Assembly: GCA_900552545.1 (NCBI GenBank)
Contig: USAL01000006.1
Location: 1 to 38,761, forward strand
Origin: an uncultured Sutterella sp.
GTDB lineage: Bacteria; Pseudomonadota; Gammaproteobacteria; Burkholderiales; Burkholderiaceae_F
Reading direction: 5' to 3'
DNA: 38,761 bases
The notes beneath the pieces are model-generated. The model did no database searches. It had not been told where the DNA came from and saw nothing but the letters and a program-made list of their open reading frames with translations. Made by a program: the position numbers and the translations under genes. Below are positions 31,956-38,761 of the stretch, piece by piece (position 1 is the first letter of the stretch; each line of letters starts with the position of its first letter).

Positions 31956-34691
31956 ATGACCAAGAAAGTCATCCCGATCTCGCGCCGTGAACTCTTGAAG
32001 GCGGGCGTGGCCGCCACCACGGCCATGACCGTGGGTCTGCCGGTGACGCAGGCAATGGCGCAGGCCGCCAAGGATGCCGACGCCGGCATCGTCTGGCGCA
32101 AGGGCGTCTGCCGCTTCTGCGGCACGGGCTGCGGCCTGCAGGTAGGCACCCTCAACGGGCGCGTCGTCGCCACCAAGGGCGACCCCGATGCGCCGGTCAA
32201 CCGCGGCCTCAACTGCATCAAGGGCTACTTCAACGCCAAGATCCTCTACGGTCAGGACCGTCTCACGCAGCCGCTGATGCGCCGCACCAACGGCAAGTAC
32301 GACAAAAACGGCAAGTTCGAAGCCGTCTCCTGGCAGGAAGCCTTCGACGAGATGGAGCGCCAGTTCCGCCGCGTCTATGAAAAGAAGGGCCCCGAGGGCG
32401 TTGCGATCGTGGGCTCGGGCCAGTACACGATTCCCGAAGCCTACGTCGCGAGCAAGCTCATGAAGGCCGGTTTCCGCAGCAACAACATCGACCCCAACGC
32501 ACGCCTTTGCATGGCCTCGGCCGTGGTGGGCTTTTATCAGACCTTCGGCGTCGATGAACCGGCCAACATCTACGGCGACATCGAAAAGTGCAACACGATG
32601 GTGCTCTGGGGCAACAACATGGCCGAAGCGCACCCCGTGCTCTGGAGCCGCGTCACCGACCGCAAGCTCACGCACAAGGAAACGCGCATCGTGAACCTCA
32701 CGACGCACACCAATCTCTCCTCGGGCATGGCCGACATCGAGATCATCTTCAAGCCCAACACCGATCTCGCCATCGCCAACTATCTCGCCCGCGAAATCGT
32801 CCGCCGCAAGGCCTACGACGCCGACTTCATCAGCAAGCACTGCATCTTTGCGACCGGCACCGTCGACATCGGCTACGGCATGCGTCCCACGGACAAGTAC
32901 GCCTTTGAGGCTGAAAAGGACACCCAGGCCAAGCAGCTCAAGATCACGCTCTCGGCGGCCGAAGCCCGCGGCCAGCGCCGCAAGGCGGGCATCGAGGTCG
33001 AGCAGAAGCAGGCAGGAGCCGCCGCCAACCACTGGCAGATCTCGTTTGACGAATACCGCCGCGGCCTTGAGCCCTATACGCTTGACTTCGTGGCCGAGCT
33101 CGCCAAGGGCGATCCGGACGAGTCGCTTGAAAGCTTCAAGAAGAAGCTCGTCGCTCTTGCCGACCTCTACTGCTCCAAGAAGGCCGACATCCTCTCCTTC
33201 TGGTGCATGGGCGTCAATCAGCACGTGCGCGGCGTCTGGGTGAACGAACAGATCTACGCGCTGCACCTTCTCACCAACAAGCACGCCCGTCCGGGCAACG
33301 GCGCCTTCTCGCTCACGGGCCAGCCCTCGGCCTGCGGCTCGGCGCGTGAAGTGGGCGCGTTCTCGCACCGCCTGCCCTCGGACATGCTGATCGGCAATCC
33401 CGCCCACCACAAGAAGGCCGAAAAGCTCTGGCACGTGCCCGAAGGCACCACCAACCCCGTGCAGGGCAAGGCCATCATGGGCCTCCTGCGCGGCCTTGAG
33501 GACGGCTCGGTCAACTTCCTCTGGACGCAGGTGGTGAACATCTTCCAGTCGGCTCCGAACGCCAACCACTGGCTGCGCGCCGCCAGAAAGCCCGAAAACT
33601 TCGTGGTCGTCGCCGACGTCTACCCGACCCTCTCGGCCAAGGTCGCCGACCTGATCCTGCCCGCTGCGATGATCTTTGAAAAGTGGGGCCTCTACGGCAA
33701 CGCCGAACGCCGCACCCAGGGCTGGCAGCAGATGGTGCCGCCGCCCGGGCAGGCGCGCTCCGACATCGCGATGATGATGGAGTTCGCGCGGCGCTTCAAG
33801 GTGAGCGAATGCTGGGGCGAGAAAAAGCTCTCGGGCGGCAAGATGCTCCCCGACGTGCTCGAGAAGGCCAAGGCCATGGGCATCAGCGCCGACGCCACGC
33901 TCTTTGACGCGCTCTTTGGCTCGATGCCCGCGGCAGCCGCCTGCAAGTGGCCCGACGCGAAGTACCCGGGCGCCCTCAACTCGACGGCCGAGGCTCTCGG
34001 CGTCGACTGGTTCCCGGAAAAGGCAGTCTTTACCGAGTACCGTGAATTTACGCTGGGCGACGGGCACGATCTCGCCGACTTCGACACCTATCTCGATCCC
34101 AAGGTGCACGGCCTTACCTGGCCCGTGGTCAACGGCAAGGAGACGAGCTACCGCTTCAACGCGGAGTACGACCCGTACGTGAAGACGGGCGACTTCGAGT
34201 TCTACGGCAAGCTCCAGAAGGCGATTCCGCAGGGCAACCTCGACGGCGTCACCGACAAGACGCCCAAGCCCCTGCCGGGACGCGCGAAGATCTTCTTCCG
34301 TCCGTTTGCCGAGCCGGTCGAAAAGCCCGATGCCGAGTACGACCTCAACCTCTGCACGGGCCGCATCCTCGAGCACTGGCACACGGGTTCGATGACGCGC
34401 CGCGTCCCCGAGCTGCACCGCGCAGCCCCCTCGGCCGTGGTCTACATGAACCCCAAGGACGCCGAAAAGCGCGGCCTGAAGCGCCTCGACACCGCCCAGA
34501 TCACGAGCCGCCGCGGCGCGATCAAGGCGCTCGTCGAAACGCAGGGCCGCATGAAGATGCCGCGCGGCACGGTCTGGATGGCGTTCTTTGACGAATCCGT
34601 GCAGACCAACAAGCTGTGCGTGGACGCGACCGACCCGCTCTCGAACGAGCCCGACTACAAGAAGTCGGCCGTGCGCGTCACCGAGGCCTGA
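31956..34691 (+). CDS. napA: Periplasmic nitrate reductase catalytic subunit NapA
   Basis: A 911-residue molybdoenzyme that reduces nitrate to nitrite in the periplasm. The ATG at 31956 follows AGGAGAG and opens a Tat signal ISRRELLKAG. The [4Fe-4S] cysteines are C52, C55, C59 and C87 (CRFCGTGCG and NCIKG). The molybdenum ligand C185 lies in ARLCMASAVVGF. The central region contains stretches such as ISFDEYRRGLEPYTLDFVAELAKG and SFWCMGVNQHVRG that resemble the longer NapA of Campylobacterota rather than the ~830-residue enterobacterial protein. The end has LCTGRILEHWHTGSMTRR, the family C-terminal mark. Electrons would come through NapG/NapH and NapB. The gap to napG (186 bases) has two hairpins. 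Confidence 0.97.
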   Translation: MTKKVIPISRRELLKAGVAATTAMTVGLPVTQAMAQAAKDADAGIVWRKGVCRFCGTGCGLQVGTLNGRVVATKGDPDAPVNRGLNCIKGYFNAKILYGQDRLTQPLMRRTNGKYDKNGKFEAVSWQEAFDEMERQFRRVYEKKGPEGVAIVGSGQYTIPEAYVASKLMKAGFRSNNIDPNARLCMASAVVGFYQTFGVDEPANIYGDIEKCNTMVLWGNNMAEAHPVLWSRVTDRKLTHKETRIVNLTTHTNLSSGMADIEIIFKPNTDLAIANYLAREIVRRKAYDADFISKHCIFATGTVDIGYGMRPTDKYAFEAEKDTQAKQLKITLSAAEARGQRRKAGIEVEQKQAGAAANHWQISFDEYRRGLEPYTLDFVAELAKGDPDESLESFKKKLVALADLYCSKKADILSFWCMGVNQHVRGVWVNEQIYALHLLTNKHARPGNGAFSLTGQPSACGSAREVGAFSHRLPSDMLIGNPAHHKKAEKLWHVPEGTTNPVQGKAIMGLLRGLEDGSVNFLWTQVVNIFQSAPNANHWLRAARKPENFVVVADVYPTLSAKVADLILPAAMIFEKWGLYGNAERRTQGWQQMVPPPGQARSDIAMMMEFARRFKVSECWGEKKLSGGKMLPDVLEKAKAMGISADATLFDALFGSMPAAAACKWPDAKYPGALNSTAEALGVDWFPEKAVFTEYREFTLGDGHDLADFDTYLDPKVHGLTWPVVNGKETSYRFNAEYDPYVKTGDFEFYGKLQKAIPQGNLDGVTDKTPKPLPGRAKIFFRPFAEPVEKPDAEYDLNLCTGRILEHWHTGSMTRRVPELHRAAPSAVVYMNPKDAEKRGLKRLDTAQITSRRGAIKALVETQGRMKMPRGTVWMAFFDESVQTNKLCVDATDPLSNEPDYKKSAVRVTEA

Positions 34692-34701
34692 TTGCCGGTT
34701 T

Positions 34702-34768
34702 GAGGACGTCCCCGCGTCCTCCTGCCTGAGAGGGACCTGAGGGCGCAGGGCGCTTTTCATGAAGCGCC
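34702..34768 (+). other. Two hairpins between napA and napG
   Basis: GAGGACG (34702-34708) pairs with CGTCCTC (34715-34721), and GGCGCTT (34749-34755) pairs with AAGCGCC (34762-34768). Neither has a strong T-run. They may mark mRNA processing or protection of napA message within the operon. Confidence 0.6.
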
Positions 34769-34877
34769 TTGCACACTCCGAGTCCTTCCTGGCGAACGGG
34801 GCGTCCGCCGTCAGACCTTGAGAACACACACAAAGAGAAGACCCAAAAGAGACCATCTGCTTTAGGCCACGATAGTC

Positions 34878-35654
34878 ATGACCATCAAAGCCAACCGTCG
34901 CGAGGTGCTCAACGCTGCGCTTCAGGGTGCGGGCGTTGCGGTGCTAGCCGCCTGCGGCCTTTCGGCCGTGGTGAAGGACGCACGCTCGCAGGGCTTCGCA
35001 CCGCTGCCGCCCGGCGCCAACGAAGGCTTCGCCGATAAGTGCGTCAAGTGCGGCCTGTGCGTGAAGGCCTGTCCCTACGACACGCTCAAGCTTGCGCGTC
35101 TAGGGGATCCGGCGCCTGCGGGCACGCCCTTTTTCACGCCGCGCGAGACGGCCTGCTACATGTGCGAGGACATTCCCTGCGTGCGCGTGTGCCCGTCGGG
35201 CGCGCTCGATCGGGAGTTCGACGACATCCGCAAGGCCCGCATGGGCATTGCTGCGATCGACCCCAACGCGTGCCTGAGCTGGCAGGGCCTGCGCTGCGAG
35301 GTGTGCTTTCGCATCTGCCCTGTGAAGGGCAAGGCGATCACCTTGGATCCGCATCCTCGGCAGCTTTCCAAGCACGCCGTGTTCGTGCCCGTCATTCATC
35401 CCGATGACTGCACGGGCTGCGGGCTGTGCACCTGGAGCTGCCCGACGCAGCAGCCCTCGATCAACATCGTTGAGCGCAAGGCGTTTTTGGGCCGCATCGG
35501 CGAGCACTACCGTCTGGGCTGGCGCAGCGATCAGCCGCACCACCCGGGCGTGCCTGCCGTGGGCTCCTCGCCCAAATCGGCCGGCCAACCCCAGGCTCCC
35601 GCCGCACCCGGCGGTCTTGACTATCTCAACAGCATGGACGATCCGCTGCAATGA
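34878..35654 (+). CDS. napG: Ferredoxin-type protein NapG
   Basis: A 258-residue exported iron-sulfur protein that pairs with NapH to pass electrons from menaquinol or ubiquinol to NapA/NapB. The N-terminus has a Tat-like KANRREVLNAALQG and a hydrophobic core. Four cysteine groups follow: CVKCGLCVKACPYDTL, CYMCEDIPCVRVC, CEVCFRICPVKG and CTGCGLCTWSCPTQQPS. The proline/alanine-rich C-terminal tail (about residues 220-258) is a loose extension. The ATG at 34878 has no strong Shine-Dalgarno (CACGATAGTC), so the start is chosen by the signal peptide. The stop overlaps the napH start by ATGA. Confidence 0.94.
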   Translation: MTIKANRREVLNAALQGAGVAVLAACGLSAVVKDARSQGFAPLPPGANEGFADKCVKCGLCVKACPYDTLKLARLGDPAPAGTPFFTPRETACYMCEDIPCVRVCPSGALDREFDDIRKARMGIAAIDPNACLSWQGLRCEVCFRICPVKGKAITLDPHPRQLSKHAVFVPVIHPDDCTGCGLCTWSCPTQQPSINIVERKAFLGRIGEHYRLGWRSDQPHHPGVPAVGSSPKSAGQPQAPAAPGGLDYLNSMDDPLQ

Positions 35655-36559
35655 GTGCTCAGAAAATGACTTCAGTGCACTCCGGTGCACGACAAGGCGC
35701 CGTCAACACCGCCCGCAGGCTCTTCATTCTTGCCTGCGTGCGGCGCGTGGTGCAACTTGCGATTCTCGCGCTTTTCATCGGCACGGCCCGGCTGGGCTGG
35801 ACGGTTCTGGGAAAGCCCCTTTTGTCGGGCGACCTCACCTCGAGCCTTTTTGCCGGAACCATTCCGCTTGCCGACCCGTTTGCCTTCGTGCAGAAGCTCT
35901 TTGCGGGACATGCGCCTGAGATGACGATGGTGGTTGGCGCCGCCATCGTGCTTGCGGTCTACATCGTCGCCGGCGGCCGGGCGTTCTGCGCCTGGGTCTG
36001 CCCGATGAACATCGTCACCGATGCGGCCGCGAGCGTGCGTCAGGCGCTTCACCTTCGCAGCGACTGGCTTCGCGTGCACCGCAACACGCGCTATGCGATT
36101 GCCGTGGGCGCGCTTGCCGCCTCCGTCGTCACGGGCACGGCCGCCTTCGAATGGGTGAGCCCGCAGGCGTTCCTGTGGCGCGAGGCGATCTGGGGCGTGG
36201 GCCTCGGGTTCTTCGCCAGCGTCCTGGGCGTCTTTGCCCTTGATCTGCTCGTGGTGCAGCGCGGCTGGTGCGGACACCTCTGCCCGCTTGGCGCCTTCTG
36301 GTCGGTCGTAGGCAAGGTCGGTGTTTTGAAGCCTCTTTTTGACGACGCGCGCTGCACGCGCTGCGCCGAGTGTCTCAAGGTCTGTCCCGAACCGCAGGTC
36401 ATCAATTTCAAGGACGCCGCCCGCCGCGGCATGATCGCCTCGGGCGAATGCACGAGCTGTGGCCGATGCGCGGCCGTCTGCCCGGAAAACGCGATCGTTT
36501 TCGCACCGCGCTTTCGCGCACGCCCCGGCGTCCCCACACAGAATTCCGCAAAGGAGTAA
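35651..36559 (+). CDS. napH: Quinol dehydrogenase membrane component NapH
   Basis: A 302-residue inner-membrane protein with four helices (about 35-55, 90-112, 155-175 and 185-210) and cysteine motifs CAWVCPMNI and CGHLCPLGAF on the cytoplasmic side, typical of the NapH/NosR family. Two ferredoxin motifs are present near the end: CTRCAECLKVCPEPQVI and CTSCGRCAAVCPENAI. With NapG it forms the quinol-oxidising module that replaces NapC, which is absent here. The start overlaps the napG stop. napB begins five bases after its stop. Confidence 0.94.
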   Translation: MSAQKMTSVHSGARQGAVNTARRLFILACVRRVVQLAILALFIGTARLGWTVLGKPLLSGDLTSSLFAGTIPLADPFAFVQKLFAGHAPEMTMVVGAAIVLAVYIVAGGRAFCAWVCPMNIVTDAAASVRQALHLRSDWLRVHRNTRYAIAVGALAASVVTGTAAFEWVSPQAFLWREAIWGVGLGFFASVLGVFALDLLVVQRGWCGHLCPLGAFWSVVGKVGVLKPLFDDARCTRCAECLKVCPEPQVINFKDAARRGMIASGECTSCGRCAAVCPENAIVFAPRFRARPGVPTQNSAKE

Positions 36560-36564
36560 ATCCT

Positions 36565-36996
36565 ATGAAAACCCTCATCGCTTCCGCCCTGATGTCCGTG
36601 GCCGCCGTCAACCTCATCGCGGCCTGCTCCACCCCGCAGCCCATCGACATCGACCAGACGAGCCTCGAAAAGACGAGTCCCTTTGAAACGCCCACGCCGA
36701 AGGCCTTCGAAATGGGCGCCGGACTCTACCGCGAGACCCAGTACGGGATGCCCGCCATGATTCCGCACGACATCTCGAGCATGAAGATCACGCCCGAGAG
36801 CAATCCCTGCCTGATGTGCCACGGCAACACGGAAAAAATCGGTGCAGCCAAGGTGAAGGGCGCTCCGACCTCGATGCCCCAGTCGCACTGGGCCAAGGTC
36901 GACGGCAAGCTCGTCATGGCGCCCGCGCGTCATGAGTGCACGCTCTGCCACGCCCCGCAGGCCAACGTCGAGCCGCTCGTGCCGACGGTGCACTAA
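36565..36996 (+). CDS. napB: Periplasmic nitrate reductase cytochrome c subunit NapB
   Basis: A 143-residue di-heme cytochrome c that hands electrons to NapA. Two CxxCH motifs, CLMCH and CTLCH, bind heme. Partner histidines appear in MIPHDIS and MPQSHWAKV. The ATG at 36565 follows AAGGAG at eight bases. The signal peptide ends in NLIAACSTPQ, a lipobox-like sequence (I-A-A-C) that would give a membrane-tethered lipoprotein rather than the free periplasmic form of E. coli. It is the last gene of the operon, which lacks napC, napF and napL. Confidence 0.94.
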   Translation: MKTLIASALMSVAAVNLIAACSTPQPIDIDQTSLEKTSPFETPTPKAFEMGAGLYRETQYGMPAMIPHDISSMKITPESNPCLMCHGNTEKIGAAKVKGAPTSMPQSHWAKVDGKLVMAPARHECTLCHAPQANVEPLVPTVH

Positions 36997-37012
36997 GGCC
37001 CCGTCTCTGGGC

Positions 37013-37030
37013 GCGTGTGATTTCACACGC
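37013..37030. repeat. Perfect palindrome downstream of napB
   Basis: GCGTGTGA at 37013-37020 and TCACACGC at 37023-37030 are separated by two bases. It can form a cruciform or hairpin in the 3' region of the nap transcript. The TGTGA/TCACA halves look like CRP sites but the two-base spacing is wrong for CRP. Confidence 0.6.
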
Positions 37031-37045
37031 CTGTGATGGATCCCG

Positions 37046-37083
37046 CCGCCTGGCTGCCTTCGAGGGCAGCCGGGCGGTTTTTG
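37046..37083 (+). terminator. Intrinsic terminator of the nap operon
   Basis: CCGCCTGGCTGCC pairs with GGCAGCCGGGCGG (one C/T difference gives a G-T pair) around TTCGAG, followed by TTTTTG. It is 50 bases after the napB stop. Confidence 0.9.
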
Positions 37084-37199
37084 CTTGTCGGGCCCTCCGC
37101 GACAGGGCTCTTTTATCCCCGCCTTGCTTCCCTTTCCTTCCTTTTCTTCCTTTTTCCCCGAATGCTGTAAGCTACATCGGTTGAGGAAAACCACTTTTG

Positions 37200-37260
37200 G
37201 CAAAGCACACGGACATGAAAACTGTCGTCATCGGCATGAGCGGGGGCGTGGACAGCTCCG
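37200..37260. other. Probable taxonomic join (assembly chimera or transfer border)
   Basis: Left of this zone everything is beta-proteobacterial, including the nap terminator. Right of it the MnmA type, codon use and the next gene look like Clostridia. The conserved SGGVDSS region of mnmA is a plausible place for two assemblies to cross over. The exact base cannot be placed from sequence alone. Confidence 0.55.
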
Positions 37261-38270
37261 CCGCCGCGCTGCTGCTGCGGCGGCAGGGCTATGACTGCGA
37301 CGGCGCCATGCTGAAGCTGATCCCCAACAGCGACAGCCGCTGCTGCAGCGCCGACGACGCCGAGGATGCCCGTGCCGTGGCCTACCGGCTGGGGATGAAA
37401 TTTTACGTATTCAACGAGGTGGAGGCCTTCCGCCGGGACGTGATGGATCATTTCGTGGCGGAATACTGCGCCGGACATACCCCCAACCCCTGCATCGACT
37501 GCAACCGCTGCCTGATGTGCGGCGCGCTGCTGGACCGGGCTCTGGTGCTGGGGTATGACTACATCGCCACCGGCCACTATGCCCGGGTGGACCGGGATCC
37601 GGACACGGGGCTGTATCGCCTGCTGCGGGGCCGGGACCGGCGGAAGGACCAGAGCTATGTGCTCTATCAGCTGACCCAGGGCCAGCTGGCCCACCTGCTG
37701 CTGCCAGTGGGAGACTATGACAAGCCCGCCATCCGGGAAAGCGCCCGCCAGGCGGGGCTGCTGAACGCCGGCAAGGCCGACAGCCAGGACATCTGCTTTG
37801 TCCCCGATGGGGACTACACGGCGTTTTTGCAGGAATACGGCCATGTGACCCTGGAGCCCGGGAACTTTGTGGACCGGGAGGGCCGGGTGCTGGGCCGCCA
37901 CAAGGGCCTTCCCTGCTACACCACCGGCCAGCGGAAGGGGCTGGGGGTGTCCGCCGGGAAGCACGTCTATGTGGTGCGGAAAAACGCCCGGGACAACACC
38001 ATTCTGCTGGGGGATGACCGGGACCTGTTCACCAGCCGCCTCACCGCCTGCCGGGTGAACTGGATCGCCGGGGCCGCCCCGGCGGGCTCCATCCGGGTCA
38101 CCGCCAAGACCCGGTACAGCCAGACGGAGGACGAGGCCGCCGTGACCCCCCTGCCGGACGGGCGCATGGAGGTGGTCTTTGACCGGCCCCAGCGGGCCGT
38201 CACCGCCGGACAGGCGGTGGTGCTGTACGACGGGGACCAGGTGCTGGGCGGCGGCGTCATCGAGGACTGA
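37215..38270 (+). CDS. mnmA: tRNA-specific 2-thiouridylase MnmA, Clostridia type
   Basis: A 351-residue cytoplasmic enzyme that makes the 2-thiouridine at the wobble base of tRNAs. The PP-loop SGGVDSSA is at the start. The catalytic cysteines are in TPNPCIDCN (near residue 90) and DSQDICF. The ATG at 37215 gives the natural N-terminus MKTVVIGMSGG; an in-frame TTG at 37197 adds six residues. No clear ribosome site precedes either. The stretch AMLKLIPNSDSRCCSADDAEDARAV is of the Firmicutes/Clostridia form and lacks the FMKNWEDDD-type element of proteobacterial MnmA. Codon use shifts to CTG/CGG/GCC-rich clostridial style. The gene probably does not belong to the chromosome on its left (see findings). 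Confidence 0.93.
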   Translation: MKTVVIGMSGGVDSSAAALLLRRQGYDCDGAMLKLIPNSDSRCCSADDAEDARAVAYRLGMKFYVFNEVEAFRRDVMDHFVAEYCAGHTPNPCIDCNRCLMCGALLDRALVLGYDYIATGHYARVDRDPDTGLYRLLRGRDRRKDQSYVLYQLTQGQLAHLLLPVGDYDKPAIRESARQAGLLNAGKADSQDICFVPDGDYTAFLQEYGHVTLEPGNFVDREGRVLGRHKGLPCYTTGQRKGLGVSAGKHVYVVRKNARDNTILLGDDRDLFTSRLTACRVNWIAGAAPAGSIRVTAKTRYSQTEDEAAVTPLPDGRMEVVFDRPQRAVTAGQAVVLYDGDQVLGGGVIED

Positions 38271-38274
38271 GTCT

Positions 38275-38303
38275 GTCCAAAAAGGGCAGCGCCCTTTTTG
38301 GAC
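38275..38303 (+). terminator. Hairpin terminator after mnmA
   Basis: GTCCAAAAAGGGC pairs with GCCCTTTTTGGAC around AGC. It is a 13-pair stem starting four bases after the stop codon. Confidence 0.8.
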
Positions 38304-38318
38304 AATCGGAGGAGTGTT

Positions 38319-38761
38319 ATGATCATTCACTGCGTATGGGAGCATAATGGCAATGACACCTTGCTTTATGCCACAAATTTTGTCGGTGCATATACCCGTG
38401 GCGAAAGCCTTGAAATCGCAAAGGCAAAGATGCCGCAGGAAATCGTTTCTTATTGCAGCTGGCTGGGCATGGAGGCCGAGGGCAAAGCGGAAATCGTGAT
38501 CGTCGGAGAAAAATGCTCCGAGCTTACAATTCGGGATGCGGATTCCGATGTGTTTTTTGAAAGCGAACAAGCACCACTGACAACAGAAGAATATGAGACG
38601 CTTAAAACCCTTGCGCTGAAGTCAGCAAAGGATTTCCTCGCATTGTTCGAATCTATCCCGGATAAGAACGCAGCCGCCGCACCGGAACGCAAGACCTTTT
38701 ACGGACAAGTTCCCCGCACGGCAAATGAAATGTACGAGCATACAAAGAATGTGAATACATA
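38319..38761 (+). CDS. Protein of unknown function, partial (Clostridia-like)
   Basis: An open frame of 147 codons runs off the right edge; I translated it from the ATG at 38319, which follows GGAGGAGTG. It starts MIIHCVWEHNGNDTLLYATN. Then follows an acidic middle part (GMEAEGKAEIVIVGEKCSEL, then EQAPLTTEEYETLKTLALK), and it is still open at YEHTKNVNT. No signal peptide or membrane segment is seen. I do not recognise a characterised family; a DinB-like C-terminal domain is possible in such proteins but is not visible here. Its lower GC content and A-rich codons differ strongly from the beta-proteobacterial part. Confidence 0.8.
   Translation, partial: MIIHCVWEHNGNDTLLYATNFVGAYTRGESLEIAKAKMPQEIVSYCSWLGMEAEGKAEIVIVGEKCSELTIRDADSDVFFESEQAPLTTEEYETLKTLALKSAKDFLALFESIPDKNAAAAPERKTFYGQVPRTANEMYEHTKNVNT

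Noticed and set aside
31845..34856. A 1003-codon minus-strand open frame
   Set aside because: It is the antisense shadow of napA, with histidine/valine/glycine-rich composition and no family motif.
37013..37030. Possible CRP site TGTGA...TCACA
   Set aside because: The half-sites are only two bases apart, whereas CRP needs six. It is more likely a small hairpin in the nap 3' region.
1..38761. CRISPR arrays, tRNA or rRNA genes, complete insertion sequences, prophage genes
   Set aside because: I found no regularly spaced repeat arrays, no tRNA or rRNA apart from the tmRNA, no transposase or integrase gene, and no phage structural gene.

Overview
The window looks like a high-GC, gut-type anaerobic or microaerophilic betaproteobacterium, most likely of the Sutterellaceae (Burkholderiales). 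This rests on a beta-proteobacterial tmRNA, an adenylylatable GlnA with a sigma54/NtrC control region, and a set of molybdenum respiratory enzymes with a Dcu carrier. The genus is inference. The last ~1.5 kb (from about 37,200) does not fit: it carries a Clostridia-type mnmA and an unrelated partial gene. It is probably a chimeric join, less likely a recent transfer.

Layout. 1-3660 (minus strand): nitrogen regulation, glnA-glnL(ntrB)-glnG(ntrC, cut by the left edge), with a clear sigma54 promoter and two NtrC-like palindromes upstream of glnA. 3956-4320: ssrA (tmRNA) with its terminator. 4560-5474: an IS21-like end remnant abutting a 5'-truncated, frameshifted flavin reductase pseudogene. 5777-7042: an M20-type carbamoyl amino acid/allantoate amidohydrolase. 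7240-13990 (minus): formate dehydrogenase cluster fdhA (Cys form)-fdhB-fdhC-fdhE-fdhD. 14833-22827 (plus): cellulose operon bcsA-bcsB-bcsZ-bcsG, with overlapping stop/start codons at the last two junctions. 23110-25379: a GNAT acetyltransferase, an exported SGNH/GDSL hydrolase and, convergent to it, a periplasmic EndA-type nuclease. 25816-28820: dmsA-dmsB without dmsC. 28952-29284: a single-domain rhodanese. 29649-30992: a DcuA/B C4-dicarboxylate carrier. 31536-36996: periplasmic nitrate reductase napD-napA-napG-napH-napB.

How the genes work together. The formate dehydrogenase would feed electrons from formate into the quinone pool. The Nap system, the Dms-type S/N-oxide reductase and a fumarate route (suggested by Dcu) would be the outlets. 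NapG/NapH replace NapC as quinol oxidase, and NapA and the napAGHB order resemble Campylobacterota. The bcs operon encodes the synthase (BcsA/B), the periplasmic cellulase (BcsZ) and the zinc phosphoethanolamine transferase (BcsG), so the product may be phosphoethanolamine-cellulose. BcsC and the Q/E/F accessory proteins are not in the window, and the BcsA PilZ domain looks unable to bind c-di-GMP in the usual way.

The most notable signals are the GAVTGA (not GAFTGA) loop in NtrC beside a textbook sigma54 promoter, the degenerate PilZ motifs in BcsA, lysine/glutamate/alanine-rich tails or inserts in both BcsB and BcsZ, helically phased TATACC repeats upstream of dmsA, a NapB with a lipobox, and the taxonomic break at about 37,200.
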